Assembly: GCA_934717745.1 (NCBI GenBank)
Contig: CAKUZB010000009.1
Location: 1 to 64,000 of the forward strand
Length of the DNA stretch: 64,000 nucleotides
Origin: an uncultured Candidatus Melainabacteria bacterium
GTDB taxonomy: Bacteria; Cyanobacteriota; Vampirovibrionia; Gastranaerophilales; Gastranaerophilaceae
Direction: 5' to 3'
Shown piece by piece: positions 27,403 through 36,506 of the stretch (positions are counted from its first letter, which is position 1; each line of letters starts with the position of its first letter). Below the pieces are notes generated by a model. The model made no database searches and was not told the origin of the DNA. It saw only the letters and a list, made by a program, of their open reading frames with translations. A program made the position numbers and the translations under genes.

Positions 27403-27569
27403 AGTCCAAAATCCTTTCGTTTATATTATTATTAAAACACTTTTTTTGAAAAAATTGCTAAAATGTTAACAAATATTACGGACGTTTTTTATATTTTTGT
27501 ATATTGAAAACTCTGTATGTTCTTGTTAAAATTGGTTGGATAAAAATACAGTTTAAGGGGAATTAAAAT

Positions 27570-29096
27570 ATGTCAAAACGTGTTTTACTATGTATAATGG
27601 ACGGTTGGGGACTTACAAATGAAGCAGACTCAACAAATGCGGTTAAATTAGCAAATCCTGTTAATTTTTATAGATTGAGAGATACAGAAAAATATACTCA
27701 AATTCATGCAGATGGTGAATATGTTGGATTGCCGGCCGGTCAAATGGGTAATAGTGAAGTTGGACATTTGAATTTAGGTGCAGGACGTGTTGTTCACCAA
27801 GATTTATCAAAAATTAATTTGAGCATTAAAAACGGGGATTTCTTTAAAAATGAAAAATTTATGAATGCTGTCGAACATGTAAAGAAAAATGATTCAGCAT
27901 TACACTTATATGGTTTAGTTTCAACCGGTGGTGTTCACTCATCATTGAACCACTTATTAGCATTAATCAAAATGGCTGCTGATAATGGTCTTAAAAAAGT
28001 TTATGTACACGCATTTTTAGACGGTCGTGATACTCCTCCTGCAAGTGCTTGCACTTTCTTACAAACTGTAGAAGATGAATTAAAAAAATATAATCTTCCT
28101 CAAATTGCGTCAGTAATCGGCAGATACTGGATTATGGATAGAGATAATCGTTGGGAACGTGTTGAAAAAGGTTATAACTGCTTACTTTTAGGAGAAGGTA
28201 ACAAGACTGAAAATGCTATTGCAGGTGTAAAAGCATCTTATGATAACAAAATTACAGATGAATTTGTTGAACCGATTGTTTGCGGTGGTGAAGAATCAAG
28301 AATTCACGATAATGATGCAATTATTTTCTTTAACTATCGTCCTGATAGAGCAAGAGAAATCTCTAAAGCAATTAATTTTGCAGATTTTGACGGTTTTGAA
28401 AGAAAAGCGGTTAGAAAAAATATTTACTACGTAACATTTACGCAATATGATGAAACTTTTACTTTCCCTGTTGCGTTTGAAAAAACAAAAATGGTAAATA
28501 TTTTAGGCGATGTGTTAGAAGCAAACGGTGTAAACCAATTTAGAACAGCGGAAACTGAAAAATATGCTCACGTAACATTTTTCTTCAATGGTGGTATTGA
28601 AGAACCAAACGCACACGAAACTCGTGTTTTAGTTCCATCTCCAAAAGTTGCTACTTACGATATGCAACCGGAAATGAGTGCTTATGAAGTTTGCGACAAT
28701 GTATTGAAAGCAATTGATGATGAAAAATACGGATTTATTCTTGTAAACTTTGCAAATCCTGATATGGTAGGTCATACAGGTGTTATTGAAGCCGCAACTA
28801 AGGCTTGTAAAGTTGTTGATGAATGCGTTGGTAAAATTGCTGATAGATGTAAAGAGTACGGTGTTACAATGTTGTTGACAGCAGACCATGGAAATGCTGA
28901 AATGATGGTTGACTCAAAAACAGGTAAACCTCATACAGCACATACAACAAATGAAGTTCCATTTATCGTAATAAATGCGGACAAAGATATTGAATTGAAA
29001 TCTGATGGTGCATTATGCAACGTTGCTCCTACTGTTTTACAACTTATGGGAATTAAAAAGCCTGAAGAAATGGATTGCGACTCTTTAATTAAATAA
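27570..29096 (+). CDS. gpmI: 2,3-bisphosphoglycerate-independent phosphoglycerate mutase
   Basis: A 508-residue glycolytic enzyme interconverting 3- and 2-phosphoglycerate. It is an alkaline-phosphatase-fold protein using two Mn ions. MDGWGL at 10-15 provides metal ligands, and the phospho-acceptor Ser62 is in MGNSEVGHLNLGAG. DGRDTPP, RYWIMDRDNRWER, NFANPDMVGHTG and TADHGNAE complete the active site. Length is standard. A GGGG site lies upstream of the ATG. The following helicase gene starts 11 bp after the stop and is likely cotranscribed. Confidence 0.98.
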   Translation: MSKRVLLCIMDGWGLTNEADSTNAVKLANPVNFYRLRDTEKYTQIHADGEYVGLPAGQMGNSEVGHLNLGAGRVVHQDLSKINLSIKNGDFFKNEKFMNAVEHVKKNDSALHLYGLVSTGGVHSSLNHLLALIKMAADNGLKKVYVHAFLDGRDTPPASACTFLQTVEDELKKYNLPQIASVIGRYWIMDRDNRWERVEKGYNCLLLGEGNKTENAIAGVKASYDNKITDEFVEPIVCGGEESRIHDNDAIIFFNYRPDRAREISKAINFADFDGFERKAVRKNIYYVTFTQYDETFTFPVAFEKTKMVNILGDVLEANGVNQFRTAETEKYAHVTFFFNGGIEEPNAHETRVLVPSPKVATYDMQPEMSAYEVCDNVLKAIDDEKYGFILVNFANPDMVGHTGVIEAATKACKVVDECVGKIADRCKEYGVTMLLTADHGNAEMMVDSKTGKPHTAHTTNEVPFIVINADKDIELKSDGALCNVAPTVLQLMGIKKPEEMDCDSLIK

Positions 29097-29107
29097 GGAT
29101 TTTTAAA

Positions 29108-32083
29108 ATGGCAGAAGCAGTAAAAGGTTTAGACATAGATTTATCTTTTAAAAAAAATAATGTTGATGAGTTATTTTTCAATTTGAGCGAAAATCCCAAC
29201 GGATTTAAAAATAAAGATTTTCGTTACACTTTGAGTTTGATTTATCAAATTGTTGAAGATGAATTTGCCGGAGTGTTTTTAAGTCCAAATTCTCCTGTTA
29301 GAAATACTGACTTTTACATTGTAAATAATGCTTCAAAATTGTCATTTTTTGTAACTCCAACAAATAATTTTCAATATTATTTGAAATCGAAAGGGTCTTT
29401 ATTCCGTTGTTCTTCAAGTGTTTTAGGCACAAAAGTTGGTTATGCTTTGCCAAAAGATTTAGTTTTGGATTACTTTGGCGGATTTGGTGAAATAGTTGAC
29501 TTTGAAGACTTATCTTATACATTTGTTTATTTGAATAAATTGACTCAATTTGTTATGAAACTTATTGAAAAAATGTATTTTATTCCGACAGTAAAACGTC
29601 GTGGACAAATGTTCAGGATTGTTTATGAGCCAATTATTGCAAATAATCAACTTGCAAGAATTATCAACCAATTTGAAGAAAATATTCCTGAGGATTTGTT
29701 CATTCAAGGTGAAAAACCTAAAGATTTTGTAACTGAATTTATCTATGACTACTTAAATTACGTTATCTACAAATTTTTAGGCATTAAGGCTTATAAGTTT
29801 AAAGATGTAAAATCCGGAACTTATTTGATTAAAGATTTAGAACAAAAATCTTTGATGAAAGGCAATGATTACGCAGAAAACTTTGCTCAATGGTTTGATG
29901 AATTATATCTTGGAAAATACGATGTAATTCCATTCTTCAAGGTTAATAAGTTGAATGACGAACAATTTGAATTAAAAGTTCATATTAAGAACAGAAAAAC
30001 AGGCGAAGATGCTTTAATTGATGATTTGTATGTAAAAGACGAGGTTTTTGGTGTAAATTCTTCAGATATTGCAAGAATTGTGGAAAAACAATTGAATTAC
30101 GCAACTCGTTATATGCCGGAACTTGAAACTTTATTTGAAGACGAAGAAAAATTATCATTGACACTAGATTTGGGTGAAGTTTATAAGATAATTACGCAAA
30201 CTGCATATTATCTTCAAAAGGCTCAAATTGAGGTAATTCTTCCTGATGAATTGGTTAATGTTGTTGTTCCACGTGCGTCAATTAATGCGAAAGTGAAGGC
30301 TTCTCGTTCAAACGACTTGTTGGATATTTTTAACACAACATCTTCAACTTCTTTATCGTTAGATGATATTCTTGATTTTTCTTATGAAATTGCTCTTGGT
30401 AACGAAAAAATGTCTTTGGAAGAATTTAAAGAATTGATAAAAGATTCTAAAGGTTTAGTTAAATATAAAAACAAATACATTTTAGTTGACGAAGAAGAAA
30501 GTAAGAAATTAATCGATAAAATTTCAAATGCAAATCATAGCAAAATGACTAGAATGCAGTTAATTCACGCATCTATGTCTGGTCAATTGGAAGAATATGA
30601 TTTTGATTATGATGAAGCATTTGCAAATATCTTGAAAGATTTTACAAAACCTGTAGAAGTTACTCCACCAAAAGGTTTGAAAGGTGAATTAAGACCTTAC
30701 CAACAAACAGGTTTAAAATGGTTGTGGACAAATGTTTCAAAAGGTTTTGGTTGTTGTATGGCAGATGACATGGGGTTAGGTAAAACTATTCAAGTTATCA
30801 GTTTGATTTTGAAATTGAAAGAAGAAGGTAAACTTAAAAAACCGGTGCTTGTTGTTTGTCCAACAACATTAATGGGTAATTGGATGAAAGAACTTCAATT
30901 ATTTGCACCGGATTTGAAAGCGACAACTTATCATGGTTTGGAAAGAAAATTAGATACTAATTTTGATATAATCCTTACAACTTATGCAATTATGAGAATT
31001 GATGTTGAAGAATTGAAGAAACATCAATGGGGAATGATTATTGTTGATGAAGCACAAAATATTAAAAATCCGGATACAGCACAAACTTTAGCGGTTAAAA
31101 TCTTAAAATCAGATGTTAAGATTGCAATGACCGGTACTCCTGTTGAAAACAGATTGACTGAGTTATGGAGTATTTTCGATTTTATCAATGGTGGATATTT
31201 AGGTTCATTGAGAGAATTTCAAAAAAGTTATGCAATTCCTATTGAAAGGTTTAAAGAAACATCTCGTGCAACAAAATTAAAATTGTCAGTATCACCGTTT
31301 GTTTTAAGACGTTTGAAAACAGACAAACACGTTATTTCAGATTTACCTGAAAAAATGGTACTTAACGATTACTGCTACTTATCTAAGAATCAAGCAGTTC
31401 TTTATGAAAAGACTTTGAACGAAATGATGGAAAAAATCAGTGGATTTACCGGAATTAACAGACGTGGTAACATTTTCAAACTTATTACTGCGTTGAAACA
31501 AATTTGTAACCACCCATATCAATTCTTAAAATCAGGCGATATGCACAAAGAATCTTCAGGTAAAATGGAACAATGTATTCAGTTGGTTCAAAATATTATC
31601 AATAATGATGAAAAAACTCTTATCTTTACTCAATATAAAGAAATGGGCGATATTTTGGTTCATGTTATTGAAGAAGAATGCGGAACAACTCCGGTATTTT
31701 TCCATGGTTCATTGAACGTTAACCAACGTGAAAAAATGATTGAGGATTTCCAAAGTAATCCTGACACAAAGGTAATGATATTGTCATTGAAAGCCGGCGG
31801 TACAGGTTTGAACTTAACAAGTGCAACAAACGTTATTCACTACGATTTGTGGTGGAATCCTGCGGTTGAAGACCAAGCAACTGACCGTACATACCGTATC
31901 GGACAAGACAAAAATGTTATGGTTCACAGACTTATTACCCTTGGTACTTTCGAAGAAAAAATTGATGAAATGCTTAAATCTAAGAAAGAACTTGCAGATA
32001 TGGCTGTTTACGAAGGTGAAAAGATTATCACAGAACTTTCAGACCAAGAAATCTACGACATTTTTACTTTGTCGGCTCAATAA
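29108..32083 (+). CDS. SNF2/Rad54-family DEAD/H helicase-like ATPase
   Basis: A 991-residue protein with a SNF2-type motor in its C-terminal half (about 525-985). The motor has DDMGLGKTIQVISL (Walker A), VVCPTTLMGNW, VDEAQNIKN (motif II), MTGTPVENRLTELWS, the helicase-C half with HGSLNVNQREKM and LKAGGTGLNLTSA, and DQATDRTYRIGQD (motif VI). The N-terminal 500 residues are not SWIM-like and I do not recognise them. Bacterial members remodel protein-DNA or RNA polymerase complexes, RapA-like or otherwise; the target is unknown. It starts 11 bp after gpmI. Confidence 0.92.
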   Translation: MAEAVKGLDIDLSFKKNNVDELFFNLSENPNGFKNKDFRYTLSLIYQIVEDEFAGVFLSPNSPVRNTDFYIVNNASKLSFFVTPTNNFQYYLKSKGSLFRCSSSVLGTKVGYALPKDLVLDYFGGFGEIVDFEDLSYTFVYLNKLTQFVMKLIEKMYFIPTVKRRGQMFRIVYEPIIANNQLARIINQFEENIPEDLFIQGEKPKDFVTEFIYDYLNYVIYKFLGIKAYKFKDVKSGTYLIKDLEQKSLMKGNDYAENFAQWFDELYLGKYDVIPFFKVNKLNDEQFELKVHIKNRKTGEDALIDDLYVKDEVFGVNSSDIARIVEKQLNYATRYMPELETLFEDEEKLSLTLDLGEVYKIITQTAYYLQKAQIEVILPDELVNVVVPRASINAKVKASRSNDLLDIFNTTSSTSLSLDDILDFSYEIALGNEKMSLEEFKELIKDSKGLVKYKNKYILVDEEESKKLIDKISNANHSKMTRMQLIHASMSGQLEEYDFDYDEAFANILKDFTKPVEVTPPKGLKGELRPYQQTGLKWLWTNVSKGFGCCMADDMGLGKTIQVISLILKLKEEGKLKKPVLVVCPTTLMGNWMKELQLFAPDLKATTYHGLERKLDTNFDIILTTYAIMRIDVEELKKHQWGMIIVDEAQNIKNPDTAQTLAVKILKSDVKIAMTGTPVENRLTELWSIFDFINGGYLGSLREFQKSYAIPIERFKETSRATKLKLSVSPFVLRRLKTDKHVISDLPEKMVLNDYCYLSKNQAVLYEKTLNEMMEKISGFTGINRRGNIFKLITALKQICNHPYQFLKSGDMHKESSGKMEQCIQLVQNIINNDEKTLIFTQYKEMGDILVHVIEEECGTTPVFFHGSLNVNQREKMIEDFQSNPDTKVMILSLKAGGTGLNLTSATNVIHYDLWWNPAVEDQATDRTYRIGQDKNVMVHRLITLGTFEEKIDEMLKSKKELADMAVYEGEKIITELSDQEIYDIFTLSAQ

Positions 32084-32163
32084 TTTTGTAATAAATTTTT
32101 AAAATAAAGCAATTTTCTTGCCTCAAAATACTTTACATGGATATAAAAGTGTTTTGTGTGTAA

Positions 32164-33369
32164 ATGATTATTAATAGTTCTAAAAATTTTATACAGCCAA
32201 ATTTTACGGCAAATGTTATGCCAAAAAATTGTGCTGAATATATTGATAAGAAATTAAAAACAGCAAAAACTGTTGATATTTTCTGCCACAATTCAAGTGA
32301 TGAGGATACTTTTAATAGTGCAAAAGCAATGTATTCGTACTTGAAAGGTCAAGGAATTACACCAAGACTTGTTGTATCAGGTGGTAGAGAAAATTATCAA
32401 TATGATGTGAAAAAATTTAATATTATTCAAGCAAATGACGTATCGGATAATACTAAAAAAGCCGATATGGCTTTATGCGTAGATTTTAGTTCACCAACAA
32501 GAGTTCCGCATAATGTTTTGAATTACATTAACAGTTATGGTTCAAATATTGTTGGATTTGACCACCACAATGATCCGGAAGTTGTGGTAAAAGACTATAA
32601 TAAAATTACACAAGCATACGCACGAAATCAAAAAATGCCGGAATTAAATGCAAAAGATTATTACATTGATTCTTCTGCAAAATCAAATTGTGCAATTATT
32701 TCAAGATTTTTTGATGCTATAGGACACAAAACATCACGAGAAGAAGCACGTTCATTGTTTGCGGGTATGTATGATGACACTTCAAAAGACGGTATTACAA
32801 AAGTTGGAAAACTTGGACAAATTCGTGTTACCAGAAATGCTAATGATAATGGCAATACAAGAGAAGTTATGAAAAATGTTCTAAATAAAATGAATGTTTT
32901 TGATAAACTTACTGTTTTAAAACATTTTGCAGACAAAACAAAATTGACAGATAAAGAGATTTCTTTTTCTAAAACTTTAAAAAACAAAACACAATATTCA
33001 AACAATGGCAAATTTGCTTATATTGAAATCTCACCGCAAGATAAAGAGTGGGAAGAACTTGGCAAAGATACAGTTCGCTCAACAAAAGTTCTTCAACAAT
33101 ATAGAAAAGATGCCCTTGAAAAAGGTAATGTAGATGCTGTTGCTGTATTTTATCCTACAAATGCCGGCATTTACAAAATGAGCATTCAAACAAAAGAGGA
33201 TTACGCAAAACAAATAATTGATAATATTAAAGCAACATCTTGCCCTGATTTGATTGCAGGCGGACACGAGAACCGTAGTGGCGGAACTATTGAAACACAA
33301 GACGTTCAAAAATGTCATGAATGGGTTAACTTGTTCAAGCAGTCTGCTGACGAAGTTTTAGGAAAATAG
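32164..33369 (+). CDS. DHH-family phosphoesterase (nanoRNase/pAp phosphatase-like)
   Basis: A 401-residue DHH/DHHA1-type protein. The metal-binding signature is FDHHND at about 137. Preceding metal sites are in HNSSDEDTFNSAKAMY (42-57) and CVDFSS, and AGMYDDTSKDG is the motif after the DHH. GGHENRSGG near 363 corresponds to the DHHA1 glycine motif. Relatives such as NrnA cut short RNA or cyclic dinucleotide products and pAp. The first 20 residues (with PNFTANV) precede the catalytic domain and are not part of it. No Shine-Dalgarno is visible. It is convergent with the next gene, which ends one base later. Confidence 0.85.
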   Translation: MIINSSKNFIQPNFTANVMPKNCAEYIDKKLKTAKTVDIFCHNSSDEDTFNSAKAMYSYLKGQGITPRLVVSGGRENYQYDVKKFNIIQANDVSDNTKKADMALCVDFSSPTRVPHNVLNYINSYGSNIVGFDHHNDPEVVVKDYNKITQAYARNQKMPELNAKDYYIDSSAKSNCAIISRFFDAIGHKTSREEARSLFAGMYDDTSKDGITKVGKLGQIRVTRNANDNGNTREVMKNVLNKMNVFDKLTVLKHFADKTKLTDKEISFSKTLKNKTQYSNNGKFAYIEISPQDKEWEELGKDTVRSTKVLQQYRKDALEKGNVDAVAVFYPTNAGIYKMSIQTKEDYAKQIIDNIKATSCPDLIAGGHENRSGGTIETQDVQKCHEWVNLFKQSADEVLGK

Positions 33370-34488
33370 TTAGCGTTTTAATTCTTTTTTCAAGAATTTT
33401 ATTATGCCTGTGTTAATGTTTTTATTCACAATTTTCACAAGGTCTTTGTTTGCTGTATTTGTGTATTCTGTGAATAAATTTTTGTCCTCAGGGTTGTTTA
33501 TAAACACTTTCCATATGTTTGAAACTTGTTTTCTATAATAATCTGAGCCTAAAGTTTCAAAATTTTCATTTCTAACGTCGTATTCAATAGTGAAAGTTAG
33601 GGCTTGTTTTGACATTTTGTGAGGATTAAAGTCGTCTTTAATGTGAATTGGATGTTGGTAAAAAACTAAGTCGGGCTTGAATGCGTGAATACAAGCCAAT
33701 TCTTTTGTTTCTCTATCAATACCGTCAATCACTTTTGTATCAAAACTGTTAAAAAAGTCGACAAATCTTTGCATTCTGGCTTCGTCAATATCTTCAGATT
33801 CAAGCAAGTTGTCTTGAATTACGATGATTGGGAACACTTGAAAATCTTTGTCAAAATATAATAAATTATACAATCCCATAAATTCTGTGTGTGCAATATC
33901 AGAGCATATAAACACAGTTCTAATTGGTTTATCAGATTTTTTTATCTTTGTTAATTTTTTTATATAGTTTGCTTTTGAAATTAATTCTTCTGCTGTGCAA
34001 CTAAATGAATATTGAATTGTTGTAAAAATATTTTTGCTTGCTAATAAGTATTCAAAAACAGATTTTTGCTTATAAACAAAGTTTTTAAAATGTTCTGTAA
34101 AAGGAATTTGAATTAATTTTTCTATTTTTACAGATTTTTTTACATAACAATTGCTTCTTAAAAATTTTGAAGTTTTTTCAAATAAAATGTTTGTATCTAA
34201 AATTACACTGAAATTTAACGCTCTAAGAGCAAGCGGTTTGTATAGATTAAACCCTTTATATTCTTTTATCGAGTCATCTTGAATACGAGAATCACTTATA
34301 CCGATAACGTTAAGGTAATCTTTGATATTGTAGTTATCAAGGATTGCGTCTAAAAGTAAGCCAACACCAAAAAGTACAACTTTTTTGTCTGCGTATTTAT
34401 CTCTTAAAATTTCTAATTTTCTATCAAAATCGATTGATTTTAAATAATCGATATAAGAAAGGTATTCTTCGTTAATTTTCGTATTCAT
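33370..34488 (-). CDS. Unknown protein of a surface-glycan cluster, possibly glycosyl/phosphotransferase
   Basis: A 372-residue soluble protein I cannot name. Residues 35-60 (KKVVLFGVGLLLDAIL) resemble the Rossmann-like start of capsule-type proteins that bind a nucleotide-linked group. The region around 190-300 (RTVFICSDIAHTEF; KPDLVFYQHPIHIKDDF) has the alternating strand/helix look of a GT-B or CDP-glycerol glycerophosphotransferase domain. That similarity is my impression from pattern only. It overlaps the end of the mutase gene by 17 bp, so it is translated from the same message and probably acts on a galactofuranose-containing glycan. Confidence 0.6.
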   Translation of the reverse strand: MNTKINEEYLSYIDYLKSIDFDRKLEILRDKYADKKVVLFGVGLLLDAILDNYNIKDYLNVIGISDSRIQDDSIKEYKGFNLYKPLALRALNFSVILDTNILFEKTSKFLRSNCYVKKSVKIEKLIQIPFTEHFKNFVYKQKSVFEYLLASKNIFTTIQYSFSCTAEELISKANYIKKLTKIKKSDKPIRTVFICSDIAHTEFMGLYNLLYFDKDFQVFPIIVIQDNLLESEDIDEARMQRFVDFFNSFDTKVIDGIDRETKELACIHAFKPDLVFYQHPIHIKDDFNPHKMSKQALTFTIEYDVRNENFETLGSDYYRKQVSNIWKVFINNPEDKNLFTEYTNTANKDLVKIVNKNINTGIIKFLKKELKR

Positions 34489-35674
34489 CTGTTTTGTTAT
34501 CGCTTTCCTCTAAAGGTTCTTCTTCAACGACTATAACGTCTTCTTCAACAAAATTTGAATTCATCAAAGAGGCTACAGTTTCAAATGCACGTCTTACAAG
34601 TTCGTCTGATTCATAATATTTAAATTCGCCCAAACGACCCGCAAAGAAGATGTTTTCAAGGTCGCTGGCATCTTCTAAATATTTTGCAAATACTTCATTT
34701 GAAACGACATTATGTATAGGATAAAATCTTTCATTTTTACCCAATTCAAACTCTTCAATGTATTCTTTACCAAGAATTTCTTTGTTTTTATTGTAAATTC
34801 TGTCATCTAAAATATGTGCAAAGAAGTTACCTCGAATGAAATCATAATCATATGGGAAGTTATATGTTCCATTGTAGCAATTTGGTGTAATCTTGTTTTC
34901 GATTTCCATTTTTACACTTCTGTATGGTAATTCGCCATGTTTATAATCAAAGTATTCGTCAATAGAACCTGTGTAGAAAATTCTATCAAATTTCTTAGGA
35001 TTAATATCTGCAAAATCTGTATTTAATTTAAGTTTGATGTTTTTGTTGCTTTTTAAAATATTTTCAATTAAATGTGTCCAGCCATTTTCCGGCATGGCAA
35101 CATATTTTTCTTTGTAATATCTATTATCAGTGCTTATGTAAAATGGATAGTAAGTATCTGCACATTCAGGAAGTGCATCTTCTTCTATTCCCCATTGTTT
35201 CATTGTATATGGCTTAAATACGTTTTCGTAGAAATAATTAGATAAGAATTTTAAGTCTTCGTCCATCTTTCTGTACATTTCAGCAAGAGTAATTTGTCTA
35301 TTATAACCAAATTTTGCGATTAATTTATTTATTAAAGTTTTTGCAAAATCTTCTGGAAATAATTGTTCAATTGTATTTAAACATAACGGCATATCAACAT
35401 TTATGCCTTGAACTCTAACTGCCGGTCTGAAAGTTGTAGGTAATAAATTTGTAAATTTTGATAGGTAATCCCAAATGTATTTGTCTTCTGTGTGCAAAAA
35501 GTTTACGTGTCTGGCGTGGACAATAATGTTAGATTCTTTGTCTACGTAATCATAGTGCATTCCACCAACATGTGATGCTCTATCAATAACTGTAACTTCT
35601 TCTCGAAGCATTGTTGCAATTCTTTCTGCAATAATTGCACCGGTTAAACCTGCACCAACTACTAAATTTTTCAT
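34472..35674 (-). CDS. glf: UDP-galactopyranose mutase
   Basis: A 400-residue flavoprotein converting UDP-galactopyranose to UDP-galactofuranose. The FAD-binding GAGLTGAIIAERIA is at 7-20, SHVGGMHYDYVD follows, and YTMKQWG and RGNFFAHIL correspond to the substrate region of the family. The last 30 residues form an acidic tail (EEDVIVVEEEPLEE) beyond the usual end, which is unusual. It supplies galactofuranose for the surface glycan; the overlapping gene and the GT2 gene upstream may use it. GGAGTG lies before the ATG. Confidence 0.88.
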   Translation of the reverse strand: MKNLVVGAGLTGAIIAERIATMLREEVTVIDRASHVGGMHYDYVDKESNIIVHARHVNFLHTEDKYIWDYLSKFTNLLPTTFRPAVRVQGINVDMPLCLNTIEQLFPEDFAKTLINKLIAKFGYNRQITLAEMYRKMDEDLKFLSNYFYENVFKPYTMKQWGIEEDALPECADTYYPFYISTDNRYYKEKYVAMPENGWTHLIENILKSNKNIKLKLNTDFADINPKKFDRIFYTGSIDEYFDYKHGELPYRSVKMEIENKITPNCYNGTYNFPYDYDFIRGNFFAHILDDRIYNKNKEILGKEYIEEFELGKNERFYPIHNVVSNEVFAKYLEDASDLENIFFAGRLGEFKYYESDELVRRAFETVASLMNSNFVEEDVIVVEEEPLEESDNKTDEYEN

Positions 35675-35726
35675 TTTTCACTCCTATCTGGAAATTAATT
35701 TATCATGGACTTGCTATATATTCAAA

Positions 35727-36413
35727 TTAGTCGGTAAACCTAAATTTTACCAAAGCCCAAAGAGCATGGAAGCCGTCTTTCCAAGTGATTTTCTTACCTT
35801 CTGCATATTCTCTGCCGTAGTAAGAAATAGGTAATTCGTATAATCTGGCACCTTTTTTCAAAACTTTGGCAGTAATTTCAGGTTCAAAATCAAATCTGTT
35901 TGACTTAATTTCTACATTTTTTATAAAATCAGCCTTGAAAGCCTTATAACAAGTTTCCATATCAGTTAGAGTTGTGTTGTATAAAATGTTTGTTACGAAC
36001 GTAAGCAATTTGTTTCCAAGTAAATGGTGGAACATAAATGCTCTTGACGGTTTTCCGCCATTTAGACGTGTTCCGTATGCAACATCAGCCTTGTCATCTA
36101 AAATTAATTGAATTAAATCTTTGTAATCAACAGGGTCGTATTCCAAGTCTGCATCTTGAATAATAATTATATCTCCTGTTGCTTCTTTTAAACCTGTACG
36201 AAGTGCTGCACCTTTACCTTGATTTACATCATGATACAAAACTTTATATGGTAAAGTTGGGTAAATTTCCTTTGTTCCGTCAGTTGAATAATCGTCAATT
36301 AAAATAATTTCTTTTTCTAGTCCGCAGAAATCAGTGTTTTCAACCTTTTCTAGGATTTTTTTTAAGGTATCAACTTCGTTGTATACCGGAATTAAGATTG
36401 TTATTTTGTTCAA
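35727..36413 (-). CDS. Family 2 glycosyltransferase, dolichol/polyprenyl-phosphate type
   Basis: A GT2 enzyme of about 228 residues. ITILIPVYNEVDTLKKIL begins the GT-A domain, IIQDADLEYDP is the DxD region, and NRFDFEPEITAKVLKKG is the characteristic segment of DPM1-like polyprenyl-phosphate glycosyltransferases. I start at TTG 36413, which has GGAGA 7 bp upstream and gives the family's normal N-terminus. The longer frame from ATG 36506 would add a hydrophobic 31-residue segment and abut the start codon of the divergent gene with no ribosome site. It likely makes a polyprenyl-linked sugar for the glycan locus. Confidence 0.85.
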   Translation of the reverse strand: MNKITILIPVYNEVDTLKKILEKVENTDFCGLEKEIILIDDYSTDGTKEIYPTLPYKVLYHDVNQGKGAALRTGLKEATGDIIIIQDADLEYDPVDYKDLIQLILDDKADVAYGTRLNGGKPSRAFMFHHLLGNKLLTFVTNILYNTTLTDMETCYKAFKADFIKNVEIKSNRFDFEPEITAKVLKKGARLYELPISYYGREYAEGKKITWKDGFHALWALVKFRFTD

Positions 36414-36458
36414 GTTTGTATCTCCGTTTCTTCTTTTAAAAAAATATTTTGAAATATT

Positions 36459-36472
36459 ACAATATATATTGT
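36459..36472. promoter_or_regulatory. 14-bp palindrome between divergent genes
   Basis: ACAATATATATTGT is a perfect palindrome in the AT-rich intergenic gap, followed at once by a second palindrome ATTGTACAAT (36469-36478). It could be an operator or a coincidence of AT-rich DNA. Confidence 0.3.
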
Positions 36473-36506
36473 ACAATAAAAATAGAATAATTATAAAGGT
36501 AATCAT

